A stretch of DNA of 64,000 nucleotides from Melieria omissa (Eukaryota > Arthropoda > Insecta > Diptera > Ulidiidae): contig OZ020267.1 of the NCBI GenBank assembly GCA_963971225.1, positions 9,017,574-9,081,573 of the forward strand. Reading direction: 5' to 3'. Shown one piece after another: positions 12,480 to 24,160 of the stretch. Under the pieces are notes generated by a model. That model saw nothing but the letters and a program-made list of their open reading frames with translations, had not been told where the DNA came from and did no database searches. The translations under genes and the position numbers were made by a program. Numbering within the stretch: the stretch's first letter is position 1; every line of letters begins with the position of its first letter.

Positions 12480-12620
12480 CCAATTCTTATAATTCTCATC
12501 TGCCTCATGTGAATAGCGATAGAAGTGTGTAGACGAGTGTTTCGCCAGCCCCGAGCTAGGAACCGAACCTAGGGCCTCTGGTATGAGAAGCCAGCGTGGT
12601 GTATCGAGACCGGCTTGTGT
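12480..12620 (-). mobile_element. tRNA-derived SINE head (minus strand)
   Basis: On the minus strand GGTCTCGATACACCACGC, CTGGCTTCTCATACCAGAGG, CCTAGGTTCGGTTCCTAG forms a tRNA-like block with a B box GGTTCGGTTCC. It closely matches the + strand copy at 16713-16800. The A box is damaged. Because it is dispersed and fused to a non-tRNA body, it is read as a SINE rather than a tRNA gene. Confidence 0.6.
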
Positions 12621-12649
12621 CATAATAAATTAGTGTAAACTTTTGTAAT

Positions 12650-13215
12650 TTTGGAATTTTATGTTATTGTGATTTTGTGACATTTTGTTATAATTTTTGA
12701 TATTATCACTTTCTGTTGCACCAAAAAATTGTGTGAATTTAGTTCTAATTTTGTGACAAAGTTGTCACATTTTATGGTTTTGTGACATTTCGTCACTTTC
12801 ACTTTCTGTTGCAGCCAAAAATTTTGTGAATTTAGGTCTAATTTTGTGATAAAGTTGTCACATTTTATGGTTTTGTGACATATAGTCACAATTTGATATT
12901 GATTTGAAACAATTTGATTATACTTTTAGATTTGATGACATTGTTTGTCAATAAATTATTTTGTGACATTTTGTCTAAGTGTGTCACAGTCTGTTATTAT
13001 TGTTGTTTCTAAGTCAAATGCCATAATAAATCGCTTTGGTGTTTTATAGTTTGTCACAATAAATGATTTTGTGACATTTTGTTCACAATGAAGAAGTTTG
13101 TGATATTTTTGTCATAATACTTAAATTTATGAAATTTGGTCACAATAACCGGTTTGTAAAATGTTTCACAATTATTGAGATGTGATCAGAGAAAAAATGT
13201 TCACAATTAATGTGA
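12650..13215. repeat. Degenerate minisatellite built on TTTTGTGACATTTTGTCAC
   Basis: Variants of TTTTGTGACA and its partial complement TTGTCACA recur throughout, including two closely similar units of about 110 bp (near 12710-12790 and 12800-12890, sharing CACTTTCTGTTGCA). A short Lys/Thr-rich frame on the minus strand is a by-product. Confidence 0.7.
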
Positions 13216-14696
13216 TGTGATCAGAGACTTTTTTAGATTCCAATTCCAATTCAGTAACCAATTCGATGCATAATTTGTTGTCAAAGCCTTAAAACTATAT
13301 AAAAACAAAATGAGCAAAGCGCTTATGGAATATTCTCAATTTGATGCCAAACTACTTATTGATGACCACTCAAGCTGATATCTTCGAAAAATTCTTAGGC
13401 AGCCTACTGGTGGGATTGGTGGGACTGTCGGATTCTTACCGACCGAACCACCCCTATTAACACTTCCTTCAGATTTATTACCTACTTAAAGTTCATCTGC
13501 TGGCCTTCTGTCCGGCCTTAGTTGCCTTAAGCATGGACAATTTTTCGCTTTTCTTTTACTGAACGTCTGTAGACTTGTTCTCAATCATCCTCAAGTTTTC
13601 TATACGAGTACTTTAATTTGATAAACAAAGCAGCGACATGTTGCTTGTTTGCTGCCACATGTTCGATGGTCTTTAGAACAAATTTTGTCCTTTCACAGTT
13701 AAACTTCAGCATTCCAGTCACAATCGGTCGACTCGTACGCGCGCGCACCATATGTGCCGCCAGCGCTCAGTTCCTTCTGTCGTTTGCCCCGAAGTGCTGG
13801 CAGTTGCTCTTGTCACTGTCATTGTGAGCCATTCACAGCGTCATCGTCATGCTTACAGCATTTCGCGTGCTTACCACGTGCCACGTTATGCTGCAAATTG
13901 TTTGCAAAATTGCATTGTACGGCGGTTTGCTGCTGCAGTTTTCACAAATGAACGAGCCAACATTTCTATGGCACTTAATGCGTTTATGTGCTTTTGACGC
14001 CCCACTACTAATTTTGCGCCCTTCTTTCTGTCTTATTTTGTGTTCTTGCTATCTACAAATGAATAATAGCAAAAGTGCACTTAACTGCTTTCTATGCTGC
14101 GAGTCAATTGCTGCAACTCAATCAGAAACATTAAATAAAATTTCTATTTAACTTTGGCTGAGCTGCTTAACTTTCTGCTATACGCTTGGAGTCGCTTTTG
14201 CTGCTTTTATTCTATTTTCAACAATGCGCAAAAATAGCTGTTAATAAAACTTAATGAGTTTAAGTTGGTACATGTAAAATGTTATCTACTTGTCTATCTG
14301 CTATTTGCTTTGGTGTCCTTTTTGTTTGGTGTCGTTTCGATTTCATTGAATTTTTCTGATGTGCAGAATGGCAGTGTTCAGTGTTGTGATCAGTTTAAGA
14401 CGACAGTTTAATGTGGCGGAAATCTTAAATTTGGTGTAAAGGTTTCGGTAAACAATTTAAGAAATTCTTTAGATTATTCGTTTCTTTTGTTGCCATAAAA
14501 AGTTATCATCTCTTCCGGTTGTGTAATGGAAAATTTGATACTTTCCAGGCTGAATTCGATTTGTAAATGCTCTTCTTAAAAATCGAATGTGTTTTCGCAC
14601 GAATAACGTGAAAAATTAAAGCCGACAAAGAAATTATTTCTAGCTGGAAGGAAAACTCAAGTTCGCTACAGATGTCAGTCTTAACTAGTCTTAGTC
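13216..14696. other. Intron, no gene recognised
   Basis: Unique-looking sequence before the TTAGTC array. No exon, RNA gene or transposon end was recognised. Confidence 0.5.
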
Positions 14697-15070
14697 TAAG
14701 TCTAAGTTTGGTTTTAGTTTTAGTCTTAGTCTTAGTCTTAGTCTTAGTCTTAGTCTTAGTCTTAGTCTTAGTCTTAGTCTTAGTCTTAGTCTTAGTCTTA
14801 GTCTTAGTCTTAGTCTTAGTCTTAGTCTTAGTCTTAGTCTTAGTCTTAGTCTTAGTCTTAGTCTTAGTCTTAGTCTTAGTCTTAGTCTTAGTCTTAGTCT
14901 TAGTCTTAGTCTTAGTCTTAGTCTTAGTCTTAGTCTTAGTCTTAGTCTTAGTCTTAGTCTGAGTCTTAGTCTTAGTCTTAGTCTTAGTCTTAGTCTTAGT
15001 CTTAGTCTTAGTCTTAGTCTTAGTCTTAGTCTTAGTCTTAGTCTTAGTCTTAGTCTGAGTCTTAGTCTTA
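14697..15070. repeat. (TTAGTC)n hexamer array
   Basis: About 58 copies of TTAGTC, with GAG for TAG interruptions near 14960 and 15054 and looser units (TTTAGT) at the left edge. Because the unit is 6 bp and contains no stop in some frames, long Leu-Val and Thr-Lys reading frames arise on the two strands; these are artefacts. The unit resembles but is not the TTAGG insect telomere repeat. Confidence 0.95.
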
Positions 15071-16632
15071 GAAGAAAGAAGGCACATTTAAGGTAAAAGA
15101 CTGAACTTACATTCCCTGGAGCTTTATTTCATATTTTGATTCGTCGTTAGTCATTCGCCGAAGCGCCTTGTTCGTATTTAATTAAAGTCCCTCAGCGCCA
15201 AAGTAATGTCGTCGCCGGTGTATTTGCGCGACAGCTTAATCGAAAAGAGAAGCGTAAGAAAAGAAAAGGCAATGACGTTTGCATTTGGCCGTTGCACCAA
15301 GTAAACTGCAGAATTTTCAACACTTTTACACAATTTCTTTGCAAATTTACACAATTCCAGCAACAATTTGCAAATATGCATTTGATTATAGTCGGCAAAG
15401 AGCGACCAGCGAAACGAGCCAAATGCCAAAAAGTATGCAACGCCTTTGTGCGAGACATTTAAGCCACACTCACACTCACACACACACAATTCGCATGTAA
15501 AGCAAAGTTTTTACATTTGCCACCGCAGGCGAAGACGCAAAATGCCAATCGGCGAAGTGGAAAATTTTCATTAAATTAAAAAACCCGAATAGTTGAAAAA
15601 AAAATACAAAAAACCAACTGACAGCAGGCGGCAGTAAGCGGAATGAGCAAATGCACAAAATGCACAGACAGACGCAGTCGCTGCATGCACATGAAAATGA
15701 ATGCGAAAAGTTGCGAGCTTATTACTGTTGTGCGGCGCTTCCTTCGTGCTGAGCAATGCACGCATACGAAAAGTTGCAAAGCAATGAAAAGGCAGAGCGT
15801 GAGACGCGGTAAAGCTGAGTGCAGTGCAAGTGATTTGATTGTGCACACTTTTCACCTCGCGTCCTGTCGTCCTTTGTGAAGCGCACTGTTTGCCGAGCAG
15901 CAGTTTAATTTAAGCCATCACCCAAAACAAATAAACACGCTTAGGTAAGCAAATGGAAAGTATGAAACGAGAAAGTGGCAAAGAGAACAAAAAAAAAATG
16001 TAAATTCCGGCATTATTTGCACTACATAAACGCAAATATATGGAATCACTTTTTGTATTTTTTGTACTGTTTTATGCCGTGTGTGTGTGTGTGTCTGTGT
16101 GTGTTTATATGTATTTGTGAGCGAGTCGTTGAACGAGAAGAAAAGCGTACACCGAACACACTTCAAACCGCGGTCATGCTCAGCACTGGTTCTTGGGTTT
16201 CTTGCACGTCAGCAAATATTTTCATACTCGAATTTATGGCTTAAATCTATGCAAATTGCCTGCTTAACAGGCTTTAATACAAAATCCCAAACGCAATGCC
16301 AAAGAAACCAGAATCAAGTGCTTTGCCTCATACACACAATTGTTGTTGTTTTCGAACGTTGTTTTGTAATTTTGCTTCTACTTTGCCTTTGCTTTTACTT
16401 TTGATTTTCCTCTTATTTACTTTTGAGTGTCCTTTGTTGGTTGCCTTGGTGGCGTTTGTGTTGCCGCAACCCGTTGACATTTTGCGGTCCTACACCGCTA
16501 TTGTGTTGTTGTTCAATCAATCAATGAAGTCAATGCAAACCCAAAAAAAGATTTACAATAACAACAAAATGTTTATAATACCCGATTATTGGATAAAGTC
16601 TGTGAGTTGCGTAGTTTATTGTTTTTCATAAA
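15071..16632. other. Intron with one Su(Hw)-like site
   Basis: No gene was recognised. It holds the motif at 15424-15442, a CA run near 15470-15488 and a GT run near 16078. Confidence 0.5.
15424..15442 (-). promoter_or_regulatory. Single Su(Hw)-like motif
   Basis: TGCCAAAAAGTATGCAACG is, on the minus strand, TTGCATACTTTTTGGCA, including the TTGCATAC half preferred by Su(Hw). It is in otherwise featureless intron. Confidence 0.5.
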
Positions 16633-16890
16633 ATCTTCAACTTGAGTTTCCATGCTAACTTCTGATTAGTTTCGTTTCTGTGTCGAAAAAGGTAAAAATT
16701 TTATAAAATGTCGGCGGGTCTCAATAGCCCAATGGTTAGCACGCTGGCTTCTTATACCAAAGGCCCTAGGTTCCATTCCTAGCTCGGTCTGGTAAAACAC
16801 TCATTTTCATGAATCTTCAACTTGAGTTTTCATGCTAATGTGCGATTAGTATCGTTTCAGTGTTGAAAGTCAAAAGTTCACAAAAAGTCA
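16633..16890 (+). mobile_element. tRNA-derived SINE, body-head-body arrangement
   Basis: The head at 16713-16800 has an A box TAGCCCAATGG (16725-16735) and a B box GGTTCCATTCC (16769-16779), 44 nt apart start to start, and resembles a tRNA for Glu in its anticodon-arm region. The following body (16813-16890, ATCTTCAACTTGAG...) is repeated before the head at 16633-16712. This looks like a partial dimer or tandem copy. The acceptor stem does not pair well, arguing against a functional tRNA. Confidence 0.6.
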
Positions 16891-17338
16891 TAGATTTTTC
16901 CCCAATAATTTTCTTATTTTGTGACTCAGATCGTCATTGTGTTTCAGCACTCTGAGCCTTTTTTTACTTCATTTCATTTGAAGTAATCTAATGGCGTTAA
17001 ATTGTCATGTAAATTTACATCACTTCTTGAAAAACATTCGTCTTGCAAACTTTGTTTTTGTAATCCTTTGTTCGGCCGCTTTTTGGTAACTTTGAAGACA
17101 TTATCTTTTCTCATTTACATCGAAGTAAGACTTCAGTAGAGCAGAGGCCAAATAAGCTTTTTGAAAAGAAACTTTGGCCAAATGGTTCATGTTGACTTTC
17201 TCTTAAATCTTTCTTCCAAAATGCTCCAACAAGCTGTAGATATCTTATTATTATTTTAAAATTGTAAAAGGCACAAATCTTAGTGGATAATTTGGATATT
17301 TTTGCCTCAGATAGTAAAGAATTTTCAAAATAGAATTA

Positions 17339-17395
17339 TCACCCCGAGAGGGAGCCCACTTGTGCCAAAAGGACCATTGTGATACCACAATCGTC
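17339..17395 (-). repeat. Short fragment of the same retrotransposon tail
   Basis: The stretch TCACCCCGAGAGGGAG to GTGATACCACAATC repeats the tail seen at 17796-17856, on the other side of the SINE at 17415-17754. The SINE therefore probably sits inside or beside a duplicated retroelement tail. Confidence 0.5.
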
Positions 17396-17414
17396 TCAGA
17401 TAGTGAATGGTTTT

Positions 17415-17754
17415 CTTCTTCTTCTTGACTGGTACGACAGCCCGATTACGAGACTAACTAAGGCCTAGCTACACGCAACCAAACGTGTTGTGCCTGCGAA
17501 TGTTTTTACAAGGTTGGAGGGACCTACAGTTGTATGCCGATTTCGAACGGCGAGTTGGGAGCTTTTTCATAGGCAATTTTACTCTCAGAAGTTCGCCATT
17601 TCCTGCTGAGAGGACAGCCGCCGAAAGAAAAATTGTTGCTTTTCTTTTTTGTTTCGGTGTTAACGCAACGGAGTATTGAACTCGCGGAGTCTTGACTCGC
17701 GGCCCAACGCACTAGCCAGCTGAGCTACGGCGGCTGTGGTTGGTTGGTTGTTAG
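17415..17754 (-). mobile_element. Full-length tRNA-derived SINE with 12-bp target duplication
   Basis: On the minus strand the element opens with a tRNA-like head, GCCGCCGTAGCTCAGCTGG (A box), and a B-box-like GAGTTCAATACTCC. A unique body follows (CTCAGCAGGAAATGGCG, AGCTCCCAACTCGCCG, ATCGGCATACAACTGTAGG). It ends with an AAGAAGAAGAAAA tail. GTGAATGGTTTT flanks it on both sides (17403-17414 and 17755-17766). The body resembles SINEs I associate with tephritid flies, from memory. A (GGTT)n stretch lies at its 5' edge. Confidence 0.8.
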
Positions 17755-17795
17755 GTGAATGGTTTTTAGTGAATTTTAAAAGTAGGTAAGAATAG

Positions 17796-18270
17796 TCACC
17801 CCGAGAAGAAGACCATTTGGGCCCTAAGGGACCCTTGTGATATCACAATCAATCAAATCAAGCTCCTCTCACTCATTGAACCAGTTTCAGCTCCTAACGA
17901 AGCTTAGTAGACTGATTAGTCTTGTCGACTAGATCCCTTATGTGGTCGAATAAGTTGCCCAGGTGAGTCTTTCTTCTTTTAAATAATGCAGTACAAGTGC
18001 ATAGAAGGTCAAGTGTGTTTTCTTCCTCTTCCTTGTCCATGCAGCTCTGATGGAAATCATTAGAGAGCAAATATACCCTTTTGTGTAGATGCTATTTACA
18101 CAATGACCCCAGAATACCAATTATCAGAATTCCAATTATAGTCCTCATCTGGTCCACTTTTAGTGAGAGAAGCTCCCTAGAATGACAGAAATTGGTAAAT
18201 TTTAGTGAGCAATAAATCCTTTGTTGCCTTCAGCTCATCTTAGGTCATTTTCTTGGTTGAGGTTTGTATG
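17796..18270 (-). mobile_element. Non-LTR retrotransposon 3' end (relic, family A)
   Basis: The minus strand carries a decayed CRSCMD-EEEE-type zinc-knuckle segment and KRRKTHLGNLF in different frames. Its tail, CACCCCGAGAAGAAGACC to GATATCACAATC, is shared with 17339-17391. It is homologous over some 450 bp to 32760-33220. Frames are broken throughout. Confidence 0.55.
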
Positions 18271-19071
18271 GGCACAAAGCTTAGAGGTTAAAAGAAGGAA
18301 TACCAATCATTGCCATGTCTTGACGTAACTGTTCAAGTGTACCCTGCCAAGCCCCTACAGTTCTCTGGAATCTCTCTATGTCCTATTTTCCTGTGGGCTG
18401 ATTAATTTTCCATCTAATTAAAGCACAACATACTAAATATGTACATCTCAAAGTTTTTCCCCAACCGTTCTCATAAAACATGCTGTATTTATGTGTATTA
18501 TGTGTTCTCTTAAGAATGATATATATATAATATGAAAGAAGAAGAACATATATAAGTAATTGTGTTAAAAGCCACAACACTTTAATTCGCTTTGTGTGGT
18601 GGCCTTTCAAAAGTTTAACGCTTTATGTTGTAAGTATTAAGTCAAGAAACACTTTGCTTTATTGCCTGTTTCCTTTCTTCTTGCTCCTTTTAATCATGCT
18701 TCCCTTTCGTCCTTTTCTTCTTTTTCTTTTCTTCTTTTTATCGTACTTCTTTTGCTCGTACTTCTTTTGTTGCTTGCATTTGTGTTCGGTATATGTTTGC
18801 TGCTTTTTGTGAGCAATTTTATTATGATTATCCTTTTTTGTTTGTTGTTGTTGTATTGAAATTGGCACTGGTGTCAGCGTGCGCGACCTTAATGGAATTT
18901 TTGATTTTCTAAAATTTCGCATTTATGCGTTTTGTTGCGTGGGGACTTGTGGCCTTTAACGATGCGAACAGTGAACGAATGAAAGCCATTTACGGGGTTT
19001 TTTTAAGGAGGAGGCTTTTAACTTGTCTGTTTGCTTTAAACCTGCTTTGAATCACAGTTTAAATATATCAA
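18271..19071. other. Intron, no gene recognised
   Basis: T- and CTT-rich tract at 18660-18790; otherwise featureless. Confidence 0.5.
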
Positions 19072-19230
19072 TATTTGTTGATCTACCAGCTGGCAAGGTT
19101 TATGATTGCCAAAAGGTTGCGAATGGTGTTTATTTTGTGGCATACTTTTGGGCGCAATGCTATTGATGTGTTAATCTACCAACTGACATGGTTTGTGTTT
19201 ATTTTGTGGCATACTTTTGGGCGCAATGCC
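19072..19230 (+). repeat. 69-bp tandem duplication carrying paired Su(Hw)-like motifs
   Basis: Two copies of a unit of about 69 bp share ATCTACCAxCTGxCA, GGTTT, GTGTTTATTTTGTGG and then GGCATACTTTTGGGCGC, with motif copies at 19139-19155 and 19208-19224. Part of the left copy has an insertion. The motif has TGGGC rather than TAGGC. The duplicated site recalls the array at 52.6 kb on a small scale. Confidence 0.6.
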
Positions 19231-22200
19231 TGTGAAAATTGGGGTTTAAGGTATTTTCTTATTTGTATTCTATTTGGCTTTGCTGCATAAAAGTTTATTG
19301 ACTCATTTTCAGTGGTCGTCTTTTGTACAATGAATATTGACAGCTCTGTTCTTTCGTATAGAAAAAGAATGCGACTTTTCTTTGCAATAAAAATCTTTTT
19401 ATTACAATTTCAAGTCTTTGTAAAATCCTTTTGAATCTTAAATATTGCACAGCCCCGGCTTGATGCGCATCACTGGCAGAACCTGTAATAGGATTAGACG
19501 AAATCGGCAGGACTTGTGCGCCAATTCAGCGCAATCGAATGGAACTGCACTCGGCAGCAACAGCGAAAAAAAAATCGACAATGACAACGACAACCTGTAA
19601 AAGCAGAAATAGCGGCGAAAATAGAGAAAATATTGGTGGCTGTCAATTTCAGCAAATTGTGTCTGCGCTGCTCGCTGCATGTTCGCTCGTCTATCTGCCT
19701 GTCTGTCTGTCCGTTTGGCTGTTTGAGGTTTTCGTTGCAGGCTGTCGACTGTCGGCAACAGTGGCGAAAATCTGTGTGGCGTCATTTGCGGCTGGCTCGC
19801 ACGCACAAGCAGAGCCACCGACGCGTTGCATATCCTCGAACCACACACACACAAACAAACACCTTTGCACGCCTTAAAGATTCGCCGAAGCCTGCAGTCA
19901 GCATAGTCAACGTTTGATAGCCATTTTGTGAAATCGGCGGTTAAAATGCGAATGAAAAAAAAGAACAGGAAAATATCCCACGGAACAGCGCACACATTGG
20001 GTTGGACTTGTCAGGATGTGTTTTGAGGATATGCGCGCGCGAGCTTTTAGGATTTTTGCAGATTTTCTCAAATCAATGGGTGCATTCACCTATGACATGC
20101 TGTCTGTGCGTGTGTGTGTGTGTGTGTATGTATGACAGTGAGTTGTGGCTTAAAAGCAAATGTGTGTCTGTCTATGCATTCGTCTGTCCTTTCATTGCTT
20201 TGCAGTCGCCTGTATTCAACTTGCTGCCAAAGTGTTGCCTGCACTTTGCAGCATTTTCGTTTTGCTTTCGTCATTGCTTCGTTGACATTAAATGACAGCG
20301 CGACGACGATATCTGCAAATGAAATTGCATACTTTTATTTGTTGTTATATGTTTGAAATTTTTCGGTGCATTGTCTGGGCACTTTGGCAATTGCTGAAAT
20401 TGACAGCAACGCAACGCTGTGCAGCCAATGGCTTTCGGGTGTCGATGTTGCGACTGACGCAACACTTTTGCATTTCATTCGCATTTGGACGCATCATAAA
20501 GTTGCATGCTAAATGTGTCAGCGCCGACGCTGCTTCACGTGTCATCATCTCTATTGCACACATCAGCTTTATGAGCGCTTTGCGTTCCCTGTCTGGATGG
20601 TTGGTTGGCTGGTTTGTTGGTTGGTTGGCAGTTCTGTTCAATGGTTGAGTTGTCTGGTTGCGGCATAAATGCGCGATTGTTTATGTTAAGTGGGCGCAGC
20701 GGACGTTTCAGTCATTTACTTGTCATTTAAGTCAATTGCAGCGTTCGACGTGCAGACAGACAGAATTGGCACTCGAAGTTGAAGTTTGAGTTGTGCTATT
20801 TATGGGCGTATTGCGCATCACACATTTACGATATGAGAGATATTTATATAAGTTTCGAGTTTTATGTCTGTTCTGTTTTAGTCAAAGACAGGATTGCGTT
20901 GGTTCTTGAATGGGAGAAGGAGGAGAAGTGGGTCTTGGTCTCTCTAACTTCAACTCTTGATAACAGCGTCAAGTTGTTCTATAAGCTGTGCAAATATTAT
21001 GAATTCAAGGCATCCGGAATAGAGACTCATTGTTTCTTATGTGGTAGGCAAAAATGTCATGGAGAAGGTTTTAAAATATGAGGTAATATTTCATAGCTTT
21101 GAATCTTAGTACAAAAGGCTACTTTGCCTTCATTGGCTAAAAGAATAAAGTACAAAACAAAGTTGTCTGTTAATCAGTTGTTATAAGAATAAGTTGCTAA
21201 TTACACTGGAGAACAAAAAAAAACAAGGTTCTGACAAAGGATTTTGGTAGAGGGGGCCAAAAAAATATATACGTGTATCGGCGTTTTGAAAGTTTTCATC
21301 TGAAATTTTTTCTAAGGGGGTAAAGTTTTCCCCTTTTCCTTTCTTCATATTCTTATGATGAATCGGCATACGAAAACCATATAACCTCACATTTTAGGTA
21401 TATGATGTGTTCAGCAATTTGATGTAAAATACTACGAAGAACATTTTTGTGGAGCATTTTAACCCTGTAGCTCCTATTTGTATGGGTCAATTTGACCCTT
21501 TTTTCCTAAAATGCCAAAAATGTCCAGTAAAACAGGACTTTTTAAGGACAACATTTACCACGAAAATATTCGCCATAAAATTCTACTATAGGTTTCTGAA
21601 TACATCAAAGCTCAGAAATTAACTTGAACTCTAGAATTAAGCCAAAACTGAAAATGTGTTTAAGTGTTTATTTCGTACTTAATCAAAATTGGTACTAAAA
21701 TGCCCAACCTACGTTTTGCCTCACACAGACAATGATATCTGAATCATTATTGCATCATCCAACTCTGGGATTGCAGCTTCTTTAAGCTGTCCCGATAAAC
21801 CAAAGTTGAAGTTGTGCCATCCCAGGATTTTGGCTTCATTTGGAGTTAGTCTCAGGTCACTGTCATTTATATGTACGGGAAATCTCACGCAGCCTATTAA
21901 TGGCACTCAGCACTCATATTCTTATGGATTGTTAATAAATCCTTAAAATGAGTCAAATTTTCAGGAATGCAACAGCCGTCTGTGCGTGGCTCATTGGTCA
22001 GCTAGTTCCTATCCTATGTTCATGGTTGCCTGAAGCTTTGGTCTTTTAAATGACACATTTATATTACTCTCAATGTCTCTATCCTTATAGTTTCTATTAT
22101 CCATATCCGACAGCTAATCGCCTCAGCATTGCCCTAATTAATATGCAATCATGACTACTGTCGTATCCTCAAATAGCTATGCACATTTCTATGGGATTTT

Positions 22201-22711
22201 TCCTTAATTAACCGTAACATTTGTCTAAATATTCATTATGATGTTGTGTTTGTTTGCCGCTTCAACGCCCTTTATTCCTCTACTGCAGTACATATTTCCA
22301 CTGCTATTGTTGGCATTGTTGGGTTGAGTGTTTTATGTAAGAAGTGTCCTTTAACTCCTCCCATTCAACAGGCAAATAATCGATAGTGTGGCCATCTTTT
22401 ATACACTTTTTGATTAGGTCCTTTTAACGTTATAATTAAAATTAACCTGTACGCACATACAATGAATTCAATATGTGTGTGTACAGTGTTGTTGTGATTT
22501 TTATACGCTGCTATAAATTGAAAGGATATATTCGATTCAGAGTTTGTTCGATGTTTAAGAAGGCTTTGTCAGTATGAAATGCTGATGTGAACCCATATTT
22601 GTGATTGGGTTCGGAGGTATATTTGTCTGTCTTTTTGGTCATTTTTTGGTTTGTTCTTGTCAGTCTGTGCGTCTAAAAATAAAAACTTGCAAAGACAATG
22701 GGCAACGATTT
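19231..22711. other. Intron, no gene recognised
   Basis: Contains a partial Su(Hw)-like TTGCATACTTTTATTT at 20325-20340 (no GGC), a GT run at 20109-20128 and a 100-codon frame at 20779-21081 (+) with no known motif. The stretch 21200-21900 has a repeat-like character (TTAACCCTGTAGCTCC near 21461) but no second end was found. Confidence 0.45.
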
Positions 22712-23960
22712 TACTCTGACTTCAAATATAAACTGATTTGAGAAAGGGCGTGTTTTGCCCACTGTTGGATAGAGTTGCCGTACTAGTTTATTTTATGTAA
22801 TATGAAAATCTTTTTATTAACCACAATAATGTGTCTTTTTTAACAACAACAACAACTGGTAATATGTTTGATATGCGCAAGAGAGGTTTTGAGGTTTACA
22901 CCCCACAAAATATTAAAAAAAAAGAAAAAATAAAAAAAATAAAAAAAAAATAAAAAAAAATAAAAAAAAATAAAAAAAAATAAAAAAAAATAAAAAAAAA
23001 TAAACAAAAATAAAAAAAAATAAACAAAAAATAAACAAGAAATAAAAATAAATAAAAAAGATAAAAAAATAAAAAAAAAATAAATACAAAAAAAATAAAT
23101 GAAAAAAAAAAAATTTGAAAATAAATGAAAAAAAAAACAAAAATTTGAAAATAAAATAAAAAAATAAAAAAAAATAAAAAAAAATAAAAAAAATTAAAAA
23201 ATATAAAAAATAAAATAAAAAATATAAAAAATAAAAATAAAAAAAAATGAACAAAAATTAAAAAAAATAAAATAAAAAATATGAATGCCAAATATGGTTT
23301 GAAATTGTATTGAGAAAAGTTGCGTACGAATAAATACTCTGACTTCAAATATAAACTGATTTGAGAAAGGGCGTGTTTTGCCCACTGTTGGATAGAGTTG
23401 CCGTACTAGTTTATTTTATGTAATATGAAAATCTTTTTATTAACCACAATAATGTGTCTTTTTTGAACAACAACAACAACTAGTAATATGATTGATATGC
23501 GCAAGGGAGGTTTTGAGGTTTACACCCCACAAAATATTAAAAAACAAGAAATAAAAAAAAATAAATAAATAAAAAATAAATAAATAAAAAATAAATAAAT
23601 AAAAAATAAATAAATAAAAATTAAATAAAAAATAAAAGAAAATTAAAAGAAAGATTAAAAAAAAAATTAAAAATATAAAAAAATAAAATAAAACAATTAA
23701 AATAAAAAAATGAAAACAAATAATAAATAAAAAAATAAAAAAAAAATTAAAAGAAAGATTAAAAAAAAAATTAAAAATATAAAAAAATAAAATAAAAAAA
23801 ATTAAAATAAAAAAATGAAAACAAATAAAAAATAAAAAAATGAAAACAAATAAAAAATAAAAAAAATAAAACAAAAATTAAAAAAATTAAAAAAAAATAC
23901 AAAATATGAATGCCAAATAGGGTTTGAAATTGTATTGAGAAAAGTTGCGTACGAATAAAT
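22712..23960. repeat. 623-bp tandem duplication with A-rich cores
   Basis: Two copies begin TACTCTGACTTCAAATATAA at 22712 and 23335 and end GAAAAGTTGCGTACGAATAA near 23333 and 23958. Each has about 200 bp of nearly identical unique sequence (TTGCCCACTGTTGGATAG, AACAACAACAACT), then about 350 bp of AAAAATA-rich sequence that differs between copies, then 55 bp of shared sequence. The A-rich parts create long Phe-rich frames on the minus strand that are not genes. Confidence 0.9.
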
Positions 23961-24160
23961 TCAAATTAGTTAATTTTGCACTTCTGAAAGAATTTTGCTG
24001 ACAGATTTATAAACGATTTTCATGTCAGAAACGCGAGACGAGCAATTTTTTACATTGGAAAAAGTGAACCATAATAAATTAGTTGAATTAGTTAATTTTG
24101 TATTTCTGAAAGATGTTTTGTTGATAGTTTTTGTAAGCGATTTTCTTGTCAGAAAGGTGA
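23961..24160. repeat. Two diverged tandem copies of about 120 bp
   Basis: ATTAGTTAATTTTGxAxTTCTGAAAGA followed by GCGATTTTCxTGTCAGAAA is present in both halves at a period of about 120 bp. It directly follows the 623-bp duplication. Confidence 0.6.

Noticed and set aside
14506..15087. Long Lys-Thr and Leu-Val reading frames
   Set aside because: They are by-products of the TTAGTC hexamer array.
16713..16800. Functional tRNA gene
   Set aside because: A and B boxes are present but the acceptor stem does not pair, a related copy exists at 12.5 kb, and it is fused to a repeated body, so SINE is the better reading.
20325..20340. Su(Hw)-like TTGCATACTTTTATTT
   Set aside because: It lacks the GGC half that all listed sites share; not counted. 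AAAAAGTATGCAA at 30768 was left out for the same reason.
20779..21081. 100-codon frame with a Cys-x2-Cys-like FLCGRQKC ending
   Set aside because: Too little pattern to assign. It could be a retroelement scrap but nothing upstream supports it.
22896..23874. Phe-rich open frames on the minus strand
   Set aside because: They arise from AAAAATA-rich low-complexity DNA and have no protein character.
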